Shown here: in pieces, positions 45,633 to 55,228 of the stretch
Layout of the letters: each line of letters starts with the position of its first letter
Position numbering within the stretch: the first letter of the stretch is position 1
Assembly (NCBI GenBank): GCA_011391125.1
Contig: JAABRE010000016.1
Location: 1 to 64,000, forward strand
DNA length: 64,000 nucleotides
Direction: 5' to 3'
Source of the DNA: Synechococcales cyanobacterium S06
GTDB taxonomy: Bacteria; Cyanobacteriota; Cyanobacteriia; Cyanobacteriales; JAABRE01
Translations under genes and position numbers: made by a program
The notes under the pieces: generated by a model
Databases searched by the model: none
What the model saw: only the letters and a program-made list of their open reading frames with translations
Told to the model about the DNA's origin: nothing

Positions 45633-47006
45633 ATGACTGTACAAAATTTAACGGATTTTAACCAAGAACAAGTTGGGTTACATATTGAGCATAATATCCA
45701 AGAAGAATGCTGGCAAATTGCCAAAAATAATGCTCCGAATATTAGCAGATGGGCCACTTATTTAAACCTAATGACCCTCAAGACTATTTTACCTTGGTTC
45801 ACTGAAATATCAGAAGAACAAATCAGCCTAAAAAGTGAAACTGAGTTATTAGAAATGTGGGATTTTGTTAATGGTTTTGCCCTTAATATTGGCAAAATTA
45901 GATTAATTATCATTCCTTCTGAATATGAAGATTTAGGGGAAATTTGTGTGCCCCAAGAATGGGTAGATATTCCCTCTTTAGCGGGTGATTATTATTTAGG
46001 AGTGCAGATAAATCCTGATGATGGCTGGTTAAGAATCTGGGGTTATTGTAATTATGAACAGTTAAAAAATGAGGCGGAATATGATGCTTTTACTCGCAGT
46101 TATAGTTTAGAAGAAGATCAATTAGAAACTGATATCATGTTTATGTTAGTAACAGCAGAATATCAAGAAAAACAGCATCCATTTATTCCGGAATTAGGAA
46201 TGTTATCTCAGCAAAAAGCCAGAGAATTGTTAACCCAATTAAAACAACTCAAAGATTATGCTCCCCGATTAATTATTCCCTTTCAAGAATGGTGCTTAAT
46301 TTTTATTAATGACCAATGGCGCAAAGAATTATTTGAAGCCAGAAAACCAATTAATTTAACCGCTTGGATGCATTATAATTTTCAACAAGCAATCTTAACC
46401 GGATGGCAAACCGTAGAAAGTTTAGACTTAAGCTTAGGACTTCACACAAATGGTACAAATGGTTTTGCCATGCGCTCAGGTTCTATGAATATTGCCACAA
46501 TTTATCATTGTGAAAATCAAAATCAAAGAAAAATCGCCATTGAAGCAGTCGGCAAAATGAATCCCCATACGGGAGAAGCTCAAAGTGCGATCGCCGCCTT
46601 AACCCATGTCTTAAGGAGTTGCGAAGACGATGACACCCGTTGGCTTGCTGAACTTTCCCTCAGAAATTTAGATCCTGATAATCTTGCTTTAGGAATTTGG
46701 CGGGGAAAAATCATCGACTTAGGAATCGACTTAGCCAAACACAAGGTAGCCCTCGTCATTGGCACATTGCCCAAAAATAAAACAAAAACCAGTATTTTTG
46801 TGAGATTATATTCAAGAGAGGAAGAAAGATTACCAGAAAATCTAATTTTAAGCATTATGGATGAAACCGGCAGGGAATTTCAGAAACTTGTCAGTCGCAG
46901 TGTTGATAATATCTTGCAATACAAATTCTGGGGCAATCCGGGAGAGCAATTCAGTCTCAACTTAAGTTTAGGCAATGCTCAAATAACCGAAACCTTTGTG
47001 ATTTAA
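45633..47006 (+). CDS. DUF1822 family protein
   Basis: A 457-residue soluble protein without signal or membrane span. The DUF1822 region covers about residues 20-340, with typical WATYLNLMTLKTILPWF, PQEWVDIPSLAGDYYLGVQI and DDGWLRIWGY. The C-terminal 100 residues (about 355-457, beginning KVALVIGTLPKNKTKTSI) form a beta-rich extension. It is transcribed with the sigma-like gene 26 bases upstream; GGGAG precedes the ATG. The function is unknown. The fixed pairing suggests a regulator (anti-sigma-like or sensor) of the neighbouring factor, which is inference only. Confidence 0.8.
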   Translation: MTVQNLTDFNQEQVGLHIEHNIQEECWQIAKNNAPNISRWATYLNLMTLKTILPWFTEISEEQISLKSETELLEMWDFVNGFALNIGKIRLIIIPSEYEDLGEICVPQEWVDIPSLAGDYYLGVQINPDDGWLRIWGYCNYEQLKNEAEYDAFTRSYSLEEDQLETDIMFMLVTAEYQEKQHPFIPELGMLSQQKARELLTQLKQLKDYAPRLIIPFQEWCLIFINDQWRKELFEARKPINLTAWMHYNFQQAILTGWQTVESLDLSLGLHTNGTNGFAMRSGSMNIATIYHCENQNQRKIAIEAVGKMNPHTGEAQSAIAALTHVLRSCEDDDTRWLAELSLRNLDPDNLALGIWRGKIIDLGIDLAKHKVALVIGTLPKNKTKTSIFVRLYSREEERLPENLILSIMDETGREFQKLVSRSVDNILQYKFWGNPGEQFSLNLSLGNAQITETFVI

Positions 47007-47016
47007 GCCAATATAT

Positions 47017-47045
47017 CCTTTGTGCCTTTGCGTCTTTGCGTGAGA
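47017..47045. repeat. CTTTGCGTCTTTGCGTGAG dispersed repeat, inverted
   Basis: The reverse complement of the CTCACGCAAAGACGCAAAG repeat. It lies between the convergent DUF1822 and hemL genes. Confidence 0.7.
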
Positions 47046-47099
47046 TTCTTTAATCTATACAGAGGGAACAGGCAAGCAGCCTGTTCTACAATTGTTCTA

Positions 47100-48395
47100 C
47101 TAGAGGCTAGAAAGGACTTCCTCAGCAATGGCTAAAGTGCGATCGATATCAGCGTCAGTGTGAGCTAAAGAGGTAAAACCAGCTTCAAACTGAGAAGGAG
47201 CGAGGTAAACACCTTTTTCCAACATTCCCCGATGAAAACGGCTAAATTTAGCTAAATCTGACTTTTTCGCATCCTCGTAATTTCTCACCGTTTCGCCGGT
47301 GAAAAACATCCCAAACATGGCGCTGATTTGCCCTCCCGTGACTTGATGGCCAGCTTTACGGGCGACTTCCAACAAACCTTGACTGAGTTTCGCGGTAATT
47401 CTGTCTAAATACTCGTAACTGCCTGGTTTTTGCAGTAATTCGAGGGTTTTAATCCCAGCTGTCATGGCCAAAGGATTACCCGAAAGTGTGCCCGCTTGAT
47501 ACATTGGTCCAGCAGGAGCTACCATTGACATAATGTCCTTACGTCCGCCGTAAGCGCCAACAGGTAAACCGCCGCCAATCACTTTACCCAAAGTGGTTAA
47601 GTCGGGGGTAATGCCAAATTTGGATTGTGCACCACCGTAGGCAATGCGGAAGCCGGTCATAACTTCATCAAAGACCAATAAAGCGCCATTTTCTTGGGTT
47701 AAAATTCGTAAACCTTCCAAGAATCCCGCATCCGGGGGAATAAAACCGGCGTTGCCGACTACCGGTTCAAGGATTACACCCGCAATTTCGTCTTTGTGTG
47801 CCGCAAATAAGGCTTTAACCGCTTCTAAATCATTGTAGGGAGCGGTTAAAGTGCTGGCTGTGGTACTTTTCGGCACGCCGGGAGAGTCAGGAAGGCCCAG
47901 GGTAGCAACACCAGAGCCGGCTTTGACGAGAAACATATCAGCATGACCGTGGTAGCAACCCTCAAACTTGATGATTAATTCCCGTCCCGTGAAGGCCCGC
48001 ATTAAACGCAATACTGACATACAAGCTTCTGTACCGGAGTTGACAAAACGTACCATTTCAATGCTGGGTACGGCATCAATGACCATTTCTGCAAGCACGT
48101 TTTCCTGTGCGCAGGGTGCGCCAAAACTTGTCCCTTTCTCCATGGTTTCGTGCAGCGCTGCGATTACGTCAGGATGCGCGTGCCCACAAATTGCTGGTCC
48201 CCATGAGCCGACATAATCAATGTATTGGTTGTTGTCCACATCCCACACATAAGCGCCCTTGACTCGATCAAATACTATGGGCTGCCCGCCAACGGATTTG
48301 AAGGCGCGCACGGGTGAGCTGACTCCCCCTGGCATTAGTTTTTGTGCCTCGGCAAATATTTCTTCTGATTTGCTGGTGTTAAATTTTGTACTCAA
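47100..48395 (-). CDS. hemL: glutamate-1-semialdehyde 2,1-aminomutase HemL
   Basis: A PLP enzyme of 431 residues making 5-aminolevulinate from glutamate-1-semialdehyde, the first committed precursor of heme, chlorophyll and bilins. The PLP-lysine motif [17 protein letters not shown], the [18 protein letters not shown] block and the N-terminal [13 protein letters not shown] are all intact. It is a single gene, convergent with DUF1822. It ends with TAG, another example of normal TAG use. Confidence 0.97.
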   Translation of the reverse strand: MSTKFNTSKSEEIFAEAQKLMPGGVSSPVRAFKSVGGQPIVFDRVKGAYVWDVDNNQYIDYVGSWGPAICGHAHPDVIAALHETMEKGTSFGAPCAQENVLAEMVIDAVPSIEMVRFVNSGTEACMSVLRLMRAFTGRELIIKFEGCYHGHADMFLVKAGSGVATLGLPDSPGVPKSTTASTLTAPYNDLEAVKALFAAHKDEIAGVILEPVVGNAGFIPPDAGFLEGLRILTQENGALLVFDEVMTGFRIAYGGAQSKFGITPDLTTLGKVIGGGLPVGAYGGRKDIMSMVAPAGPMYQAGTLSGNPLAMTAGIKTLELLQKPGSYEYLDRITAKLSQGLLEVARKAGHQVTGGQISAMFGMFFTGETVRNYEDAKKSDLAKFSRFHRGMLEKGVYLAPSQFEAGFTSLAHTDADIDRTLAIAEEVLSSL

Positions 48396-48468
48396 TTTAA
48401 GCTCCTTTTTTTACTCGGTGATTGTCTATTATCCTATGGTTATTGTTTGTTGTCACAATTGGTTTTTT

Positions 48469-48497
48469 CTCACGCAAAGACGCTAAGGCGCTAAGGA
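48469..48497. repeat. CTCACGCAAAGACGCTAAGG dispersed repeat
   Basis: A diverged copy of the CACGCAAAG repeat, 75 bases upstream of hemL. Confidence 0.6.
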
Positions 48498-48545
48498 GTT
48501 GATCTGTTTCGCTATTTAGTTGGCTCTTTCTCACGCCAAGTTTAC

Positions 48546-48651
48546 TATAGTATTTTCTGATTAAGTGTTATAGACCCCCTCACCCCCCTACCCCCCTCAT
48601 CCCAAAGGGAGATGGGGAAAGAGAGGCCAAATATCAACTAAAAATGCTATA
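48546..48651. mobile_element. CCC-rich TA-flanked MITE-like element
   Basis: 106 bp from TATAGTATTTTCTGATTAA to AAAATGCTATA with the C-run/G-run core and no ORF. It closes the spacer between hemL and the acyltransferase operon. Confidence 0.85.
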
Positions 48652-48675
48652 TCATTAACTATTAATAAATATATG

Positions 48676-49761
48676 TTATTTTTTTGAGGACAAAATTATT
48701 CTTGGCAATTTATTTAAGTTAATAAATAATAATACATATATCCATAAGAAAAATATCGTTAAAATTAGAGAAGTTAATAATTGAATATATGAATTTATTT
48801 TGAGATTCATGGTTAACCAAGGCAGTAATACAAAATATAAAGGTTGATGTATTAAATACAATTCGTAGGAATGTTTACCCAATTGAGTTAAAATTGAACT
48901 AATAGAGTTATTAAATAAATTACCAATCCCATAACATATTAAAAAGAAAAAAGGAGTAAATAATAGATCAAAACCTAACATATAAATGATGTCAATTCCT
49001 TGCCAAGATATTGCTAAATAACCAATAATACCCACTGTAAAGATAATAAGAGTTAGATATATATCTATTTTTCTGAATTTTTTATACTCGAAATATATAT
49101 ATCCCCAATAAATTCCTAAACAAAATTGGAAAACGTAACTAGAAAATAAGTTATTTTGTAATAATACATAAAATAGATTTGGATTATTAATTAGTAATAA
49201 GCCGATAATTTTATTTAATATTCCTCCTATAATACCTACCCATAAAATTATCAAGGGTTTATATTTACTGGTTTTAAATAGTAGGGGAGTAAGTATCATA
49301 AACTGAACAAATACAGAAAAAAACCAAAATCCAGGATTGATTAGTTTAAAATTTTTATAAGAGGTAATACCTGATATTAAACTTAGCAAATCAGGGACTG
49401 AATTAATCTTGATTGGGTAAGAAAATAAGAGATATAAAACTATGGTTAATAAAAAGGCTAACCAATAATTTGGATATAATCTAAATAGTCTTTTCTTTAA
49501 CCACATAAACCAAGATAATTCACCATAATCATTTGCTTTTTGTGCTAAAGAATAACCGATGTTAAATCCACTAATCATGAAAAATATATCTACGGCTGCA
49601 TAACCAATTTTTGCACCATTTCTATTTAAAAGATGAACTAAATTAAGTTGACTAGGAAAGTTTTGAAAAAAATGGAAAATTACCACTCCTAATATAGCAA
49701 GTCCTTTGCTTTGATCAATCCATTCTAGTCGCTTTTTTTCTGAATATTTTTGGTTTGACAT
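48676..49761 (-). CDS. acyltransferase 3 family membrane protein
   Basis: 361 residues with about ten hydrophobic spans. The N-terminal family motif with the catalytic histidine is clear (WIDQSKGLAILGVVIFHFFQ), followed by AAVDIFFMISGFNIGYSL. These proteins O-acylate sugars of exported polysaccharides. It is the last gene of the hpsL-GT2-GT4-acyltransferase row, 16 bases after GT4, so it probably modifies the polysaccharide built by that operon. The base composition is distinctly AT-rich. Confidence 0.88.
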   Translation of the reverse strand: MSNQKYSEKKRLEWIDQSKGLAILGVVIFHFFQNFPSQLNLVHLLNRNGAKIGYAAVDIFFMISGFNIGYSLAQKANDYGELSWFMWLKKRLFRLYPNYWLAFLLTIVLYLLFSYPIKINSVPDLLSLISGITSYKNFKLINPGFWFFSVFVQFMILTPLLFKTSKYKPLIILWVGIIGGILNKIIGLLLINNPNLFYVLLQNNLFSSYVFQFCLGIYWGYIYFEYKKFRKIDIYLTLIIFTVGIIGYLAISWQGIDIIYMLGFDLLFTPFFFLICYGIGNLFNNSISSILTQLGKHSYELYLIHQPLYFVLLPWLTMNLKINSYIQLLTSLILTIFFLWIYVLLFINLNKLPRIILSSKK

Positions 49762-49777
49762 GATTTTTTATATTACG

Positions 49778-50941
49778 TTATAACTGTTGATAAAATTTAA
49801 GTTGTTGCAATGCTAATGCTTTATTTGTGTATTCTTTTAGGCACTTTTCATAGCCTAATTGTCCTAGGTTTTCTCTTAATTTTGGTTGTTTTATTAGTTG
49901 AGTTAAACTCTTTTCTAGGGCGGAAATATTACTTTCAGGGAAAATTAATCCTGTGTCTCCTATTACGTGGGGAATTTCACCGGAATCTGACCCTATTACT
50001 GCTATTTTACAGGCCATTGCTTCTATTAAGACATGACCAAATTGCTCTTTCCATCCTACTGAAGTTAGGGTTTTAAATTTATAGGTTGTTTCAGATGGCA
50101 ATACTAATGTATCCATTAAGTTAATATATTGGGCTACTTCTTGATGTGGTACACTTTCTACCATGATTATTCTGTTTTCTAGGCTGTTTTCTGACGCTAT
50201 TTTTCTGATTTCTGGTTCTAATTCTCCTCTTCCTAATAGGAGTAATTTCCAAGGTAATTCTTTTAGATTAGTTAAGGCTTTTAGCAGGGTTAATATGCCT
50301 TTTTCTGGCACAAATCTTCCCACAAATCCCACCACGAAATTACCAGAATTTATCCCGAACTTGGCAGCTAATTCTGGCTGTTTTTGCGGATAAAAAAGGG
50401 TTTCATCTACTCCTAATTGGGGTAAGATTATGGCTTCTTTTTTATAACCATGCTCCTTTAAAATATCTAATCCGTCTTGATTTCCTGCGATTAATCCATC
50501 GGTGTTATTTAGGTTATATTTTTCTAACCAATTAACCGGAAATTTGTTTTGATAGGGTAAATTCCACCAAGTGAAAAAGACGTTTTTTGCTTTTAAATTT
50601 AGCAGTTTGTTAATGGTAATTAATTGAGCATAAGCTAGGGATTTAACTCCTTGTTCGACTTGGATAATATCAGGTTTAAAGTTTTTAATTATCTCTAATA
50701 TTTGGTAATTAAATGTTAATAATCCCTGATTATTTTTACTGAAATTATCGACGGGAATTACTCGAAAATTACCTTCTTTAAAAGGCTTACTTTCAATAAT
50801 TTTGTTTTGTATTCCTCCGGGTTGCCAAATTTTCGGCACAATAATTGTTACCTGAATCTTCTCATCTAATTTGGCCAATTCCCTCAGTTTTTCCCGATTT
50901 AATTCGACGATATAGGTATGACTTACTACTAATATTCTCAT
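49778..50941 (-). CDS. GT4 glycosyltransferase of the polysaccharide operon
   Basis: A 387-residue GT-B fold enzyme. The donor-site block KEQFGHVLIEAMACKIAVIG (EX7E-type) and the FVGRFVPEKGILTLLKAL and GRGELEPEI segments mark family GT4. It adds a sugar from a nucleotide donor in polysaccharide assembly. It starts 5 bases after the GT2 gene, so it is translationally close. It resembles the HpsO/HpsP-type transferases of hormogonium polysaccharide loci, but the exact counterpart cannot be fixed. Confidence 0.88.
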   Translation of the reverse strand: MRILVVSHTYIVELNREKLRELAKLDEKIQVTIIVPKIWQPGGIQNKIIESKPFKEGNFRVIPVDNFSKNNQGLLTFNYQILEIIKNFKPDIIQVEQGVKSLAYAQLITINKLLNLKAKNVFFTWWNLPYQNKFPVNWLEKYNLNNTDGLIAGNQDGLDILKEHGYKKEAIILPQLGVDETLFYPQKQPELAAKFGINSGNFVVGFVGRFVPEKGILTLLKALTNLKELPWKLLLLGRGELEPEIRKIASENSLENRIIMVESVPHQEVAQYINLMDTLVLPSETTYKFKTLTSVGWKEQFGHVLIEAMACKIAVIGSDSGEIPHVIGDTGLIFPESNISALEKSLTQLIKQPKLRENLGQLGYEKCLKEYTNKALALQQLKFYQQL

Positions 50942-50946
50942 GGTTT

Positions 50947-51924
50947 TTAATCTAATTTTGTATATATTTGTCCATTATTACCTAATGATTTAATCATGGT
51001 AATTGTAGCATCTAAAAATCCTAAAAGATAAAAACATCCTCGCACAAATATTTTAATCGGTGAACCACTTTTATTACAAGGTGGATTACCTAAAACATGA
51101 CAATCAAATAATTTTCCATATAGTCTTATTTGTTGTGTCAAGGTAAGGTTTTTTAAGGCCATTAAAAAGTGATTATGATAAAATGTTAATTGATATTTGA
51201 GGGATTTTGTGTTAATGTCGTGACACCCTCCGGTTTCTTCTCCTAAGTGAATTAAATGAGCTTCTGGATCATACCAAATTTTATAGGGTGTACTTCTCAA
51301 TCTTAAGCAAAAATCTGATTCTTCCCTTACTGCACTACCTCTAAATCTTTCATCAAACCAGATATTATATTTAGTAAATATTTCTTGACGAAATGACATA
51401 TTACAACCCCTCACTGAAATTACTTGCTGAGGTTTAATGGTATGTACTAAGTCGATATAATACCATGCTATACCAGGGTCCATGGCTTCCGGTGGTAAAT
51501 ATTCGATGGTATATTCCCCTTGATATTCTCTTTGAGAATCTGATAGTTTCATGCGATCAAAAACTCGTCCGGCCACTGCTCCAATTTCGGGATTATTATA
51601 ATTATTAGCATGATTTTGTAAGTATCCGGCTGGTAATTGTACATCATCATCAATGAATAAGATGATTTCGCCTTTAGCCCGTCTTACCCCATAATTTCTC
51701 GCTCCCGGAAGACTAGCCCAATTTACTTTAAACCAGTTTATTTTACCGGTTTTTTCTAATTGTTCTAAGTAATTTTTGATGCTTTCTGTATGTTCTAAAG
51801 TTTGATCAATTACGATGATTTCCAAGTTAGGATAATCTTGTTTTAAGACATCTTCTAAGCTGTCTTTTAGTGGTTCTTCTCGTTGATAAGTGGGAATAAT
51901 TACGGAAATTAAGGGATTATTCAT
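50947..51924 (-). CDS. GT2 glycosyltransferase of the polysaccharide operon
   Basis: 325 residues, GT-A fold. ISVIIPTYQREEPLKDSLED opens the nucleotide-binding domain, ILFIDDDVQLPAGYL gives the DxD metal site, and the acceptor region includes NMSFRQEIF and EESDFCLRL. It lies 13 bases after hpsL and is probably cotranscribed. It is perhaps the HpsN-type enzyme of such loci (inference). The C-terminal hydrophobic patch (FVRGCFYLLGFLDA) may associate with the membrane. Confidence 0.88.
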   Translation of the reverse strand: MNNPLISVIIPTYQREEPLKDSLEDVLKQDYPNLEIIVIDQTLEHTESIKNYLEQLEKTGKINWFKVNWASLPGARNYGVRRAKGEIILFIDDDVQLPAGYLQNHANNYNNPEIGAVAGRVFDRMKLSDSQREYQGEYTIEYLPPEAMDPGIAWYYIDLVHTIKPQQVISVRGCNMSFRQEIFTKYNIWFDERFRGSAVREESDFCLRLRSTPYKIWYDPEAHLIHLGEETGGCHDINTKSLKYQLTFYHNHFLMALKNLTLTQQIRLYGKLFDCHVLGNPPCNKSGSPIKIFVRGCFYLLGFLDATITMIKSLGNNGQIYTKLD

Positions 51925-51937
51925 AATAACAATTAAG

Positions 51938-53668
51938 TTAAGTTTGTTCCTCTAGTGTAACTGTTTTTCGGCGCGAAAATCTTTTTTTATTCGTGGTTTT
52001 ACCTTCATTTTCTTGTTTTAATTTTTTATTTTCCTCCCTTTCAATCACTGGTAATTTGAAAATTACTCCGGCTAATAACCAATAATACACAGAGACTGGA
52101 TCAGTGTCCAAAGGATACCAATAGGGAAAATAACTAATAATCAAAATAAATACCCAAAAAGAGGAGGCAAAACTGCGCAAAGTTTTATCTTTTAAGGATA
52201 AATAATCCCCTAAAGCAACTATCACTAAATGGGTGACAAAGATCATAAAAGCTCCTAAACCAACAAGGCCAACTTCATAAATTAATTTAGGATGAAAAGT
52301 CTCGAGTAAAGCTGTACCTCCAAATACTCGCGCTGAATTGGTAGCCGTTCCTAAACCGTTACCTAAAATACTTTTAGTCGCTTTAAGTGACCATTTAAAC
52401 TGCTCTTCAATAAAAGCAGTCGGAGAGGCAACTTCCCATCGTCCAATTAAACTATTAACCCGTTCTTGCACAATATCTGGGTTCTTAATTACCGCAATTC
52501 CTATCAGTAAACCTAGTCCTATCGCAATGGGTAAAAAGCGTTTTAAGTTCGTTATTTGTCCTGTTAAAACTAATAGAATAACAATCACTATTGGCACTAA
52601 AGCTAGGGCAATTCTTTGACCACAAATGATGGCATTTAACATTACTAAAGCCATCCCCACTAAACCACTAAAACGCCAAAACCAAGAAGAATCACTGAAT
52701 GCTGTCGTAAATGTCAATGCTGCATTTGCTATTAAAAACCAAGCCCAGTGCCAAGGTGAAACAAAGGTACCAGGTAAGCGAATTACCCCTTGAGATGGAC
52801 TAAAAAGCAGTGATCCTCCTACTAAACATTTGGCCTCCAAAGTCGCTTTAAAAAGCGCGTCAGCAACCTTATCCCGAGTACCTTGACATCTCCCCGTATC
52901 AAGTAACCAATATTGCACTAAACCTAAGAGACAACAAATAATCGCAATAACGACAAAAGTTCGCCCTAAAAATAACAATTGTTTTCGATCTTCAATTAAG
53001 TAATAAGCACAAAAAATTAAGGGTATATAACCAATAAAAACTTTTAATCCTAACAGGCCTTGTAAAAAAGGTTGTCCGTCTTTACAAGGAACACTCACCG
53101 CATCACCATAACCCCTTAAAATAAATCTTTGACTTTCTGGTATATCTTTACAATAAGGTAAAAATTCATTTAAACCATTTACTACTAATAAAACAATAAT
53201 ACTAACTACTATTAAAATAAAGAAGGTTGGCATTAATTTTTTTTGTACTAAAATAGGTTTTTGTTTTTTTATACACTGAATAGTTAAGGCAATAACTGCT
53301 GGAATGTAGAAAACATCTTTTGATAATTGAAATAAAGCATTTCCGCCACCTATCCAGTAAGTTACTGTACCACTAAAGGGCATATAAAATAGGAAAAACC
53401 ACAGCGCTAAACGGGGATAAGCAAATGAGACAATAAAGGCCGGTATTCCCACACCAATTGCCACACCAATTTTAGGATTAAGTAACAGTGCGATGGGTAA
53501 ACCAATTGCTAATGCAAATAACAAACAAACGCTAATTGTCGTGATTAATTTGATTCTGGATTCTTTAATTCTTCGTTTTTCTGCTAATTTTTCTTTGATA
53601 CTTAAAGTCGGTTTTTCTACTTGAGTATCTGACTTATTTTGGCGATTTTTTGAGTTAGATTTAACCAT
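51938..53668 (-). CDS. hpsL: HpsL-like O-antigen ligase/polymerase-type membrane protein
   Basis: 576 residues with about eleven hydrophobic spans, a basic N-terminal tail and a basic C-terminal tail (KKRFSRRKTVTL). A large loop with TFVSPWHWAWFL and the later GNGLGTATNSARVFGG and HPKLIYEVGLVG are the Wzy/WaaL-type polymerase/ligase segments. It is closest in layout to HpsL of hormogonium polysaccharide clusters, which supports gliding driven by type IV pili. It is the first gene of a four-gene minus-strand operon with GT2, GT4 and an acyltransferase. The symbol is by resemblance. Confidence 0.8.
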   Translation of the reverse strand: MVKSNSKNRQNKSDTQVEKPTLSIKEKLAEKRRIKESRIKLITTISVCLLFALAIGLPIALLLNPKIGVAIGVGIPAFIVSFAYPRLALWFFLFYMPFSGTVTYWIGGGNALFQLSKDVFYIPAVIALTIQCIKKQKPILVQKKLMPTFFILIVVSIIVLLVVNGLNEFLPYCKDIPESQRFILRGYGDAVSVPCKDGQPFLQGLLGLKVFIGYIPLIFCAYYLIEDRKQLLFLGRTFVVIAIICCLLGLVQYWLLDTGRCQGTRDKVADALFKATLEAKCLVGGSLLFSPSQGVIRLPGTFVSPWHWAWFLIANAALTFTTAFSDSSWFWRFSGLVGMALVMLNAIICGQRIALALVPIVIVILLVLTGQITNLKRFLPIAIGLGLLIGIAVIKNPDIVQERVNSLIGRWEVASPTAFIEEQFKWSLKATKSILGNGLGTATNSARVFGGTALLETFHPKLIYEVGLVGLGAFMIFVTHLVIVALGDYLSLKDKTLRSFASSFWVFILIISYFPYWYPLDTDPVSVYYWLLAGVIFKLPVIEREENKKLKQENEGKTTNKKRFSRRKTVTLEEQT

Positions 53669-53692
53669 GATTTTTGTTAGTAATTAATTTAA

Positions 53693-53899
53693 TATAGCAC
53701 TTCCCAAATTTATGAGGACTCTTTTCCCCCCTCTCCCTTTGGGATGAGGGGGGTAGGGGGGTGAGGGGTTGTATCTCATTTAATCTGAAAATGCTATATA
53801 TAGCATTTTCATTTGATATTTTTCCTCTTTTTTCCCCTCCCTTTGGGATGAGGGGGGAAGGGGGTGAAGGTATATAACAGTTAATCAGAAAATGCTATA
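53693..53899. mobile_element. two CCC-rich MITE-like elements in tandem
   Basis: Two copies in the same orientation (inverse to those at 43984 and 48546) meet at TATATA near 53797-53802. The first runs 53693-53798, the second 53799-53899, each ending TATAGCAnnnn / AAAATGCTATA. They fill the spacer between hpsL and the Uma2 gene. Confidence 0.85.
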
Positions 53900-53940
53900 A
53901 TTTTCCCCTTTCTTAAGGAGGAATAAGGGGAAATTAAACC

Positions 53941-54582
53941 TCAGTTTTTAAATTGTTCAAATAGCCGGAAACTGACTTCTGTATGATTAGTTTCACGACT
54001 CATTTTTAAGGCTTCGTTTAACACGCTAATTTTTAATCGGGTTAACAATTGGGATTCGGTGATTCGATAACTACCATTATTTTCCATTTTAAAGGCAATT
54101 ATTTCAGGTTTATTAACATCAATTACCCAATATTCTTGTACTCCTAAATCTTCATACAAAAGCCTTTTATTTCCTAAATCATCTCCTAAACTGCTATTCG
54201 CAACTTCTATTACTAAATTTGGAGCAGGATATTCCTCTAAATTAATCATATTAATTGAGTAGGGAATACTATCAGCATTATCCCCAATATAAAAGGACAA
54301 ATCTGGTTGAGCTTCTTGAGATTTTCCCTTTCTATAAGTACAATTATCGTGACCATCAAGAGCAATTTTATTGAAGGTAGCAAATAAATTAAGTGCAAAA
54401 GTAATGAGATAGTGATCTCTTGAATGATAATTTCCTAATGGTGACATTTCTATTTTTCCTTTTCCTTGATAATAATAAAATTTAGCTTTATTATATTCTG
54501 GTTTTTCTGTTAAGTTTAGATACTCTGACCAGGTTAAATATATCCAAGTATCTGTGATTATTTTAGTTTCTGTAATTGTCAT
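53941..54582 (-). CDS. Uma2 family PD-(D/E)xK endonuclease-like protein
   Basis: 213 residues. The restriction-endonuclease-like core is visible: QPDLSFYIGD (Asp), APNLVIEVANSSLGDD (Glu), then NKRLLYEDLGVQEYWVID. Uma2 genes are extremely numerous in cyanobacteria and of unknown biological role. It lies in a row of small accessory genes on the minus strand, 24 bases after the HicB-like gene. Confidence 0.88.
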   Translation of the reverse strand: MTITETKIITDTWIYLTWSEYLNLTEKPEYNKAKFYYYQGKGKIEMSPLGNYHSRDHYLITFALNLFATFNKIALDGHDNCTYRKGKSQEAQPDLSFYIGDNADSIPYSINMINLEEYPAPNLVIEVANSSLGDDLGNKRLLYEDLGVQEYWVIDVNKPEIIAFKMENNGSYRITESQLLTRLKISVLNEALKMSRETNHTEVSFRLFEQFKN

Positions 54583-54606
54583 AAATTTAAAACTCCTAAT
54601 CTTAAT

Positions 54607-54837
54607 TTAAGCTACTAAAAATTGTTGACCATAATTAAAGGGTTTTGGTAATTCTTTTTGATCTTCTTGATAAATATTAATTAATATTTCTAGCATTTCT
54701 TGAGCATTTTTCGCAGCTTCTTCATAAGTATCTCCGTGAGTTACAGGTTGGGTAACTTCGGTAAATTCTGGTAATGTTACCACAAAACATTCATCTTCTT
54801 CTGACCATTGAATGATAATACTATAATTAAGAGTCAT
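54607..54837 (-). CDS. HicB-family antitoxin-like protein
   Basis: 76 residues from the ATG at 54837 (MTLNYSIIIQWSEEDECFVV), preceded by AGAGG; an upstream in-frame start would run through a repeat hairpin and is not used. It has the partial RNase-H-like HicB fold (ECFVVTLPEFTEVTQPVTHG, then EEAAKNAQEMLEI). No HicA toxin lies next to it and no DNA-binding tail is present, as in many solitary cyanobacterial HicB-like proteins. Confidence 0.82.
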   Translation of the reverse strand: MTLNYSIIIQWSEEDECFVVTLPEFTEVTQPVTHGDTYEEAAKNAQEMLEILINIYQEDQKELPKPFNYGQQFLVA

Positions 54838-54858
54838 TTTAATATTTACCTCTAAAAG

Positions 54859-54918
54859 TAGGGTGGGCAATATTTATTACAATTTAGTAGTTTATTCTCT
54901 TTAACATTGCCCACCCTA
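54859..54918. repeat. TAGGGTGGGCAAT inverted-repeat hairpin
   Basis: TAGGGTGGGCAAT (54859-54871) pairs with ATTGCCCACCCTA (54906-54918), a perfect 13-bp stem. It is the best-preserved member of the GGTGGGCAA family in the window. Confidence 0.75.
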
Positions 54919-54970
54919 AAGTTTAACTTAAAATTTACTCAATAATACAATAAGTAAGTGATCGCCTTTT

Positions 54971-55228
54971 TTAGATATATTCTTCAGCCCATAATCTACC
55001 ATCTACTTTTTCGTATTCATCTTCTGTTAACCATGAATGAACCTCCTCATAATTAGAACTGGAAAAAATTACTTGATTATTCTGGGCTATATCATAGATA
55101 TTAAATTGATTATTTTCTATTTTAACTACCATTAATATAGTCGGTGGAAACACAATTGGATCAATCCATAATTCTAAAAAATCCCATTGATTAATTTGTT
55201 TTTCGAGGTTTAGTTCTGGGGATAACAT
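54971..55228 (-). CDS. small hypothetical protein
   Basis: An 85-residue acidic, aromatic-rich protein (QWDFLELWIDPIVFPPTILM, then EEVHSWLTEDEYEKV). No family is recognised. It is likely a real gene: the codon pattern is even, there is a start with GGAGAA nearby (54971 stop, ATG at 55228), and it sits in a row of similarly spaced small minus-strand genes. No hint of function. Confidence 0.55.
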   Translation of the reverse strand: MLSPELNLEKQINQWDFLELWIDPIVFPPTILMVVKIENNQFNIYDIAQNNQVIFSSSNYEEVHSWLTEDEYEKVDGRLWAEEYI

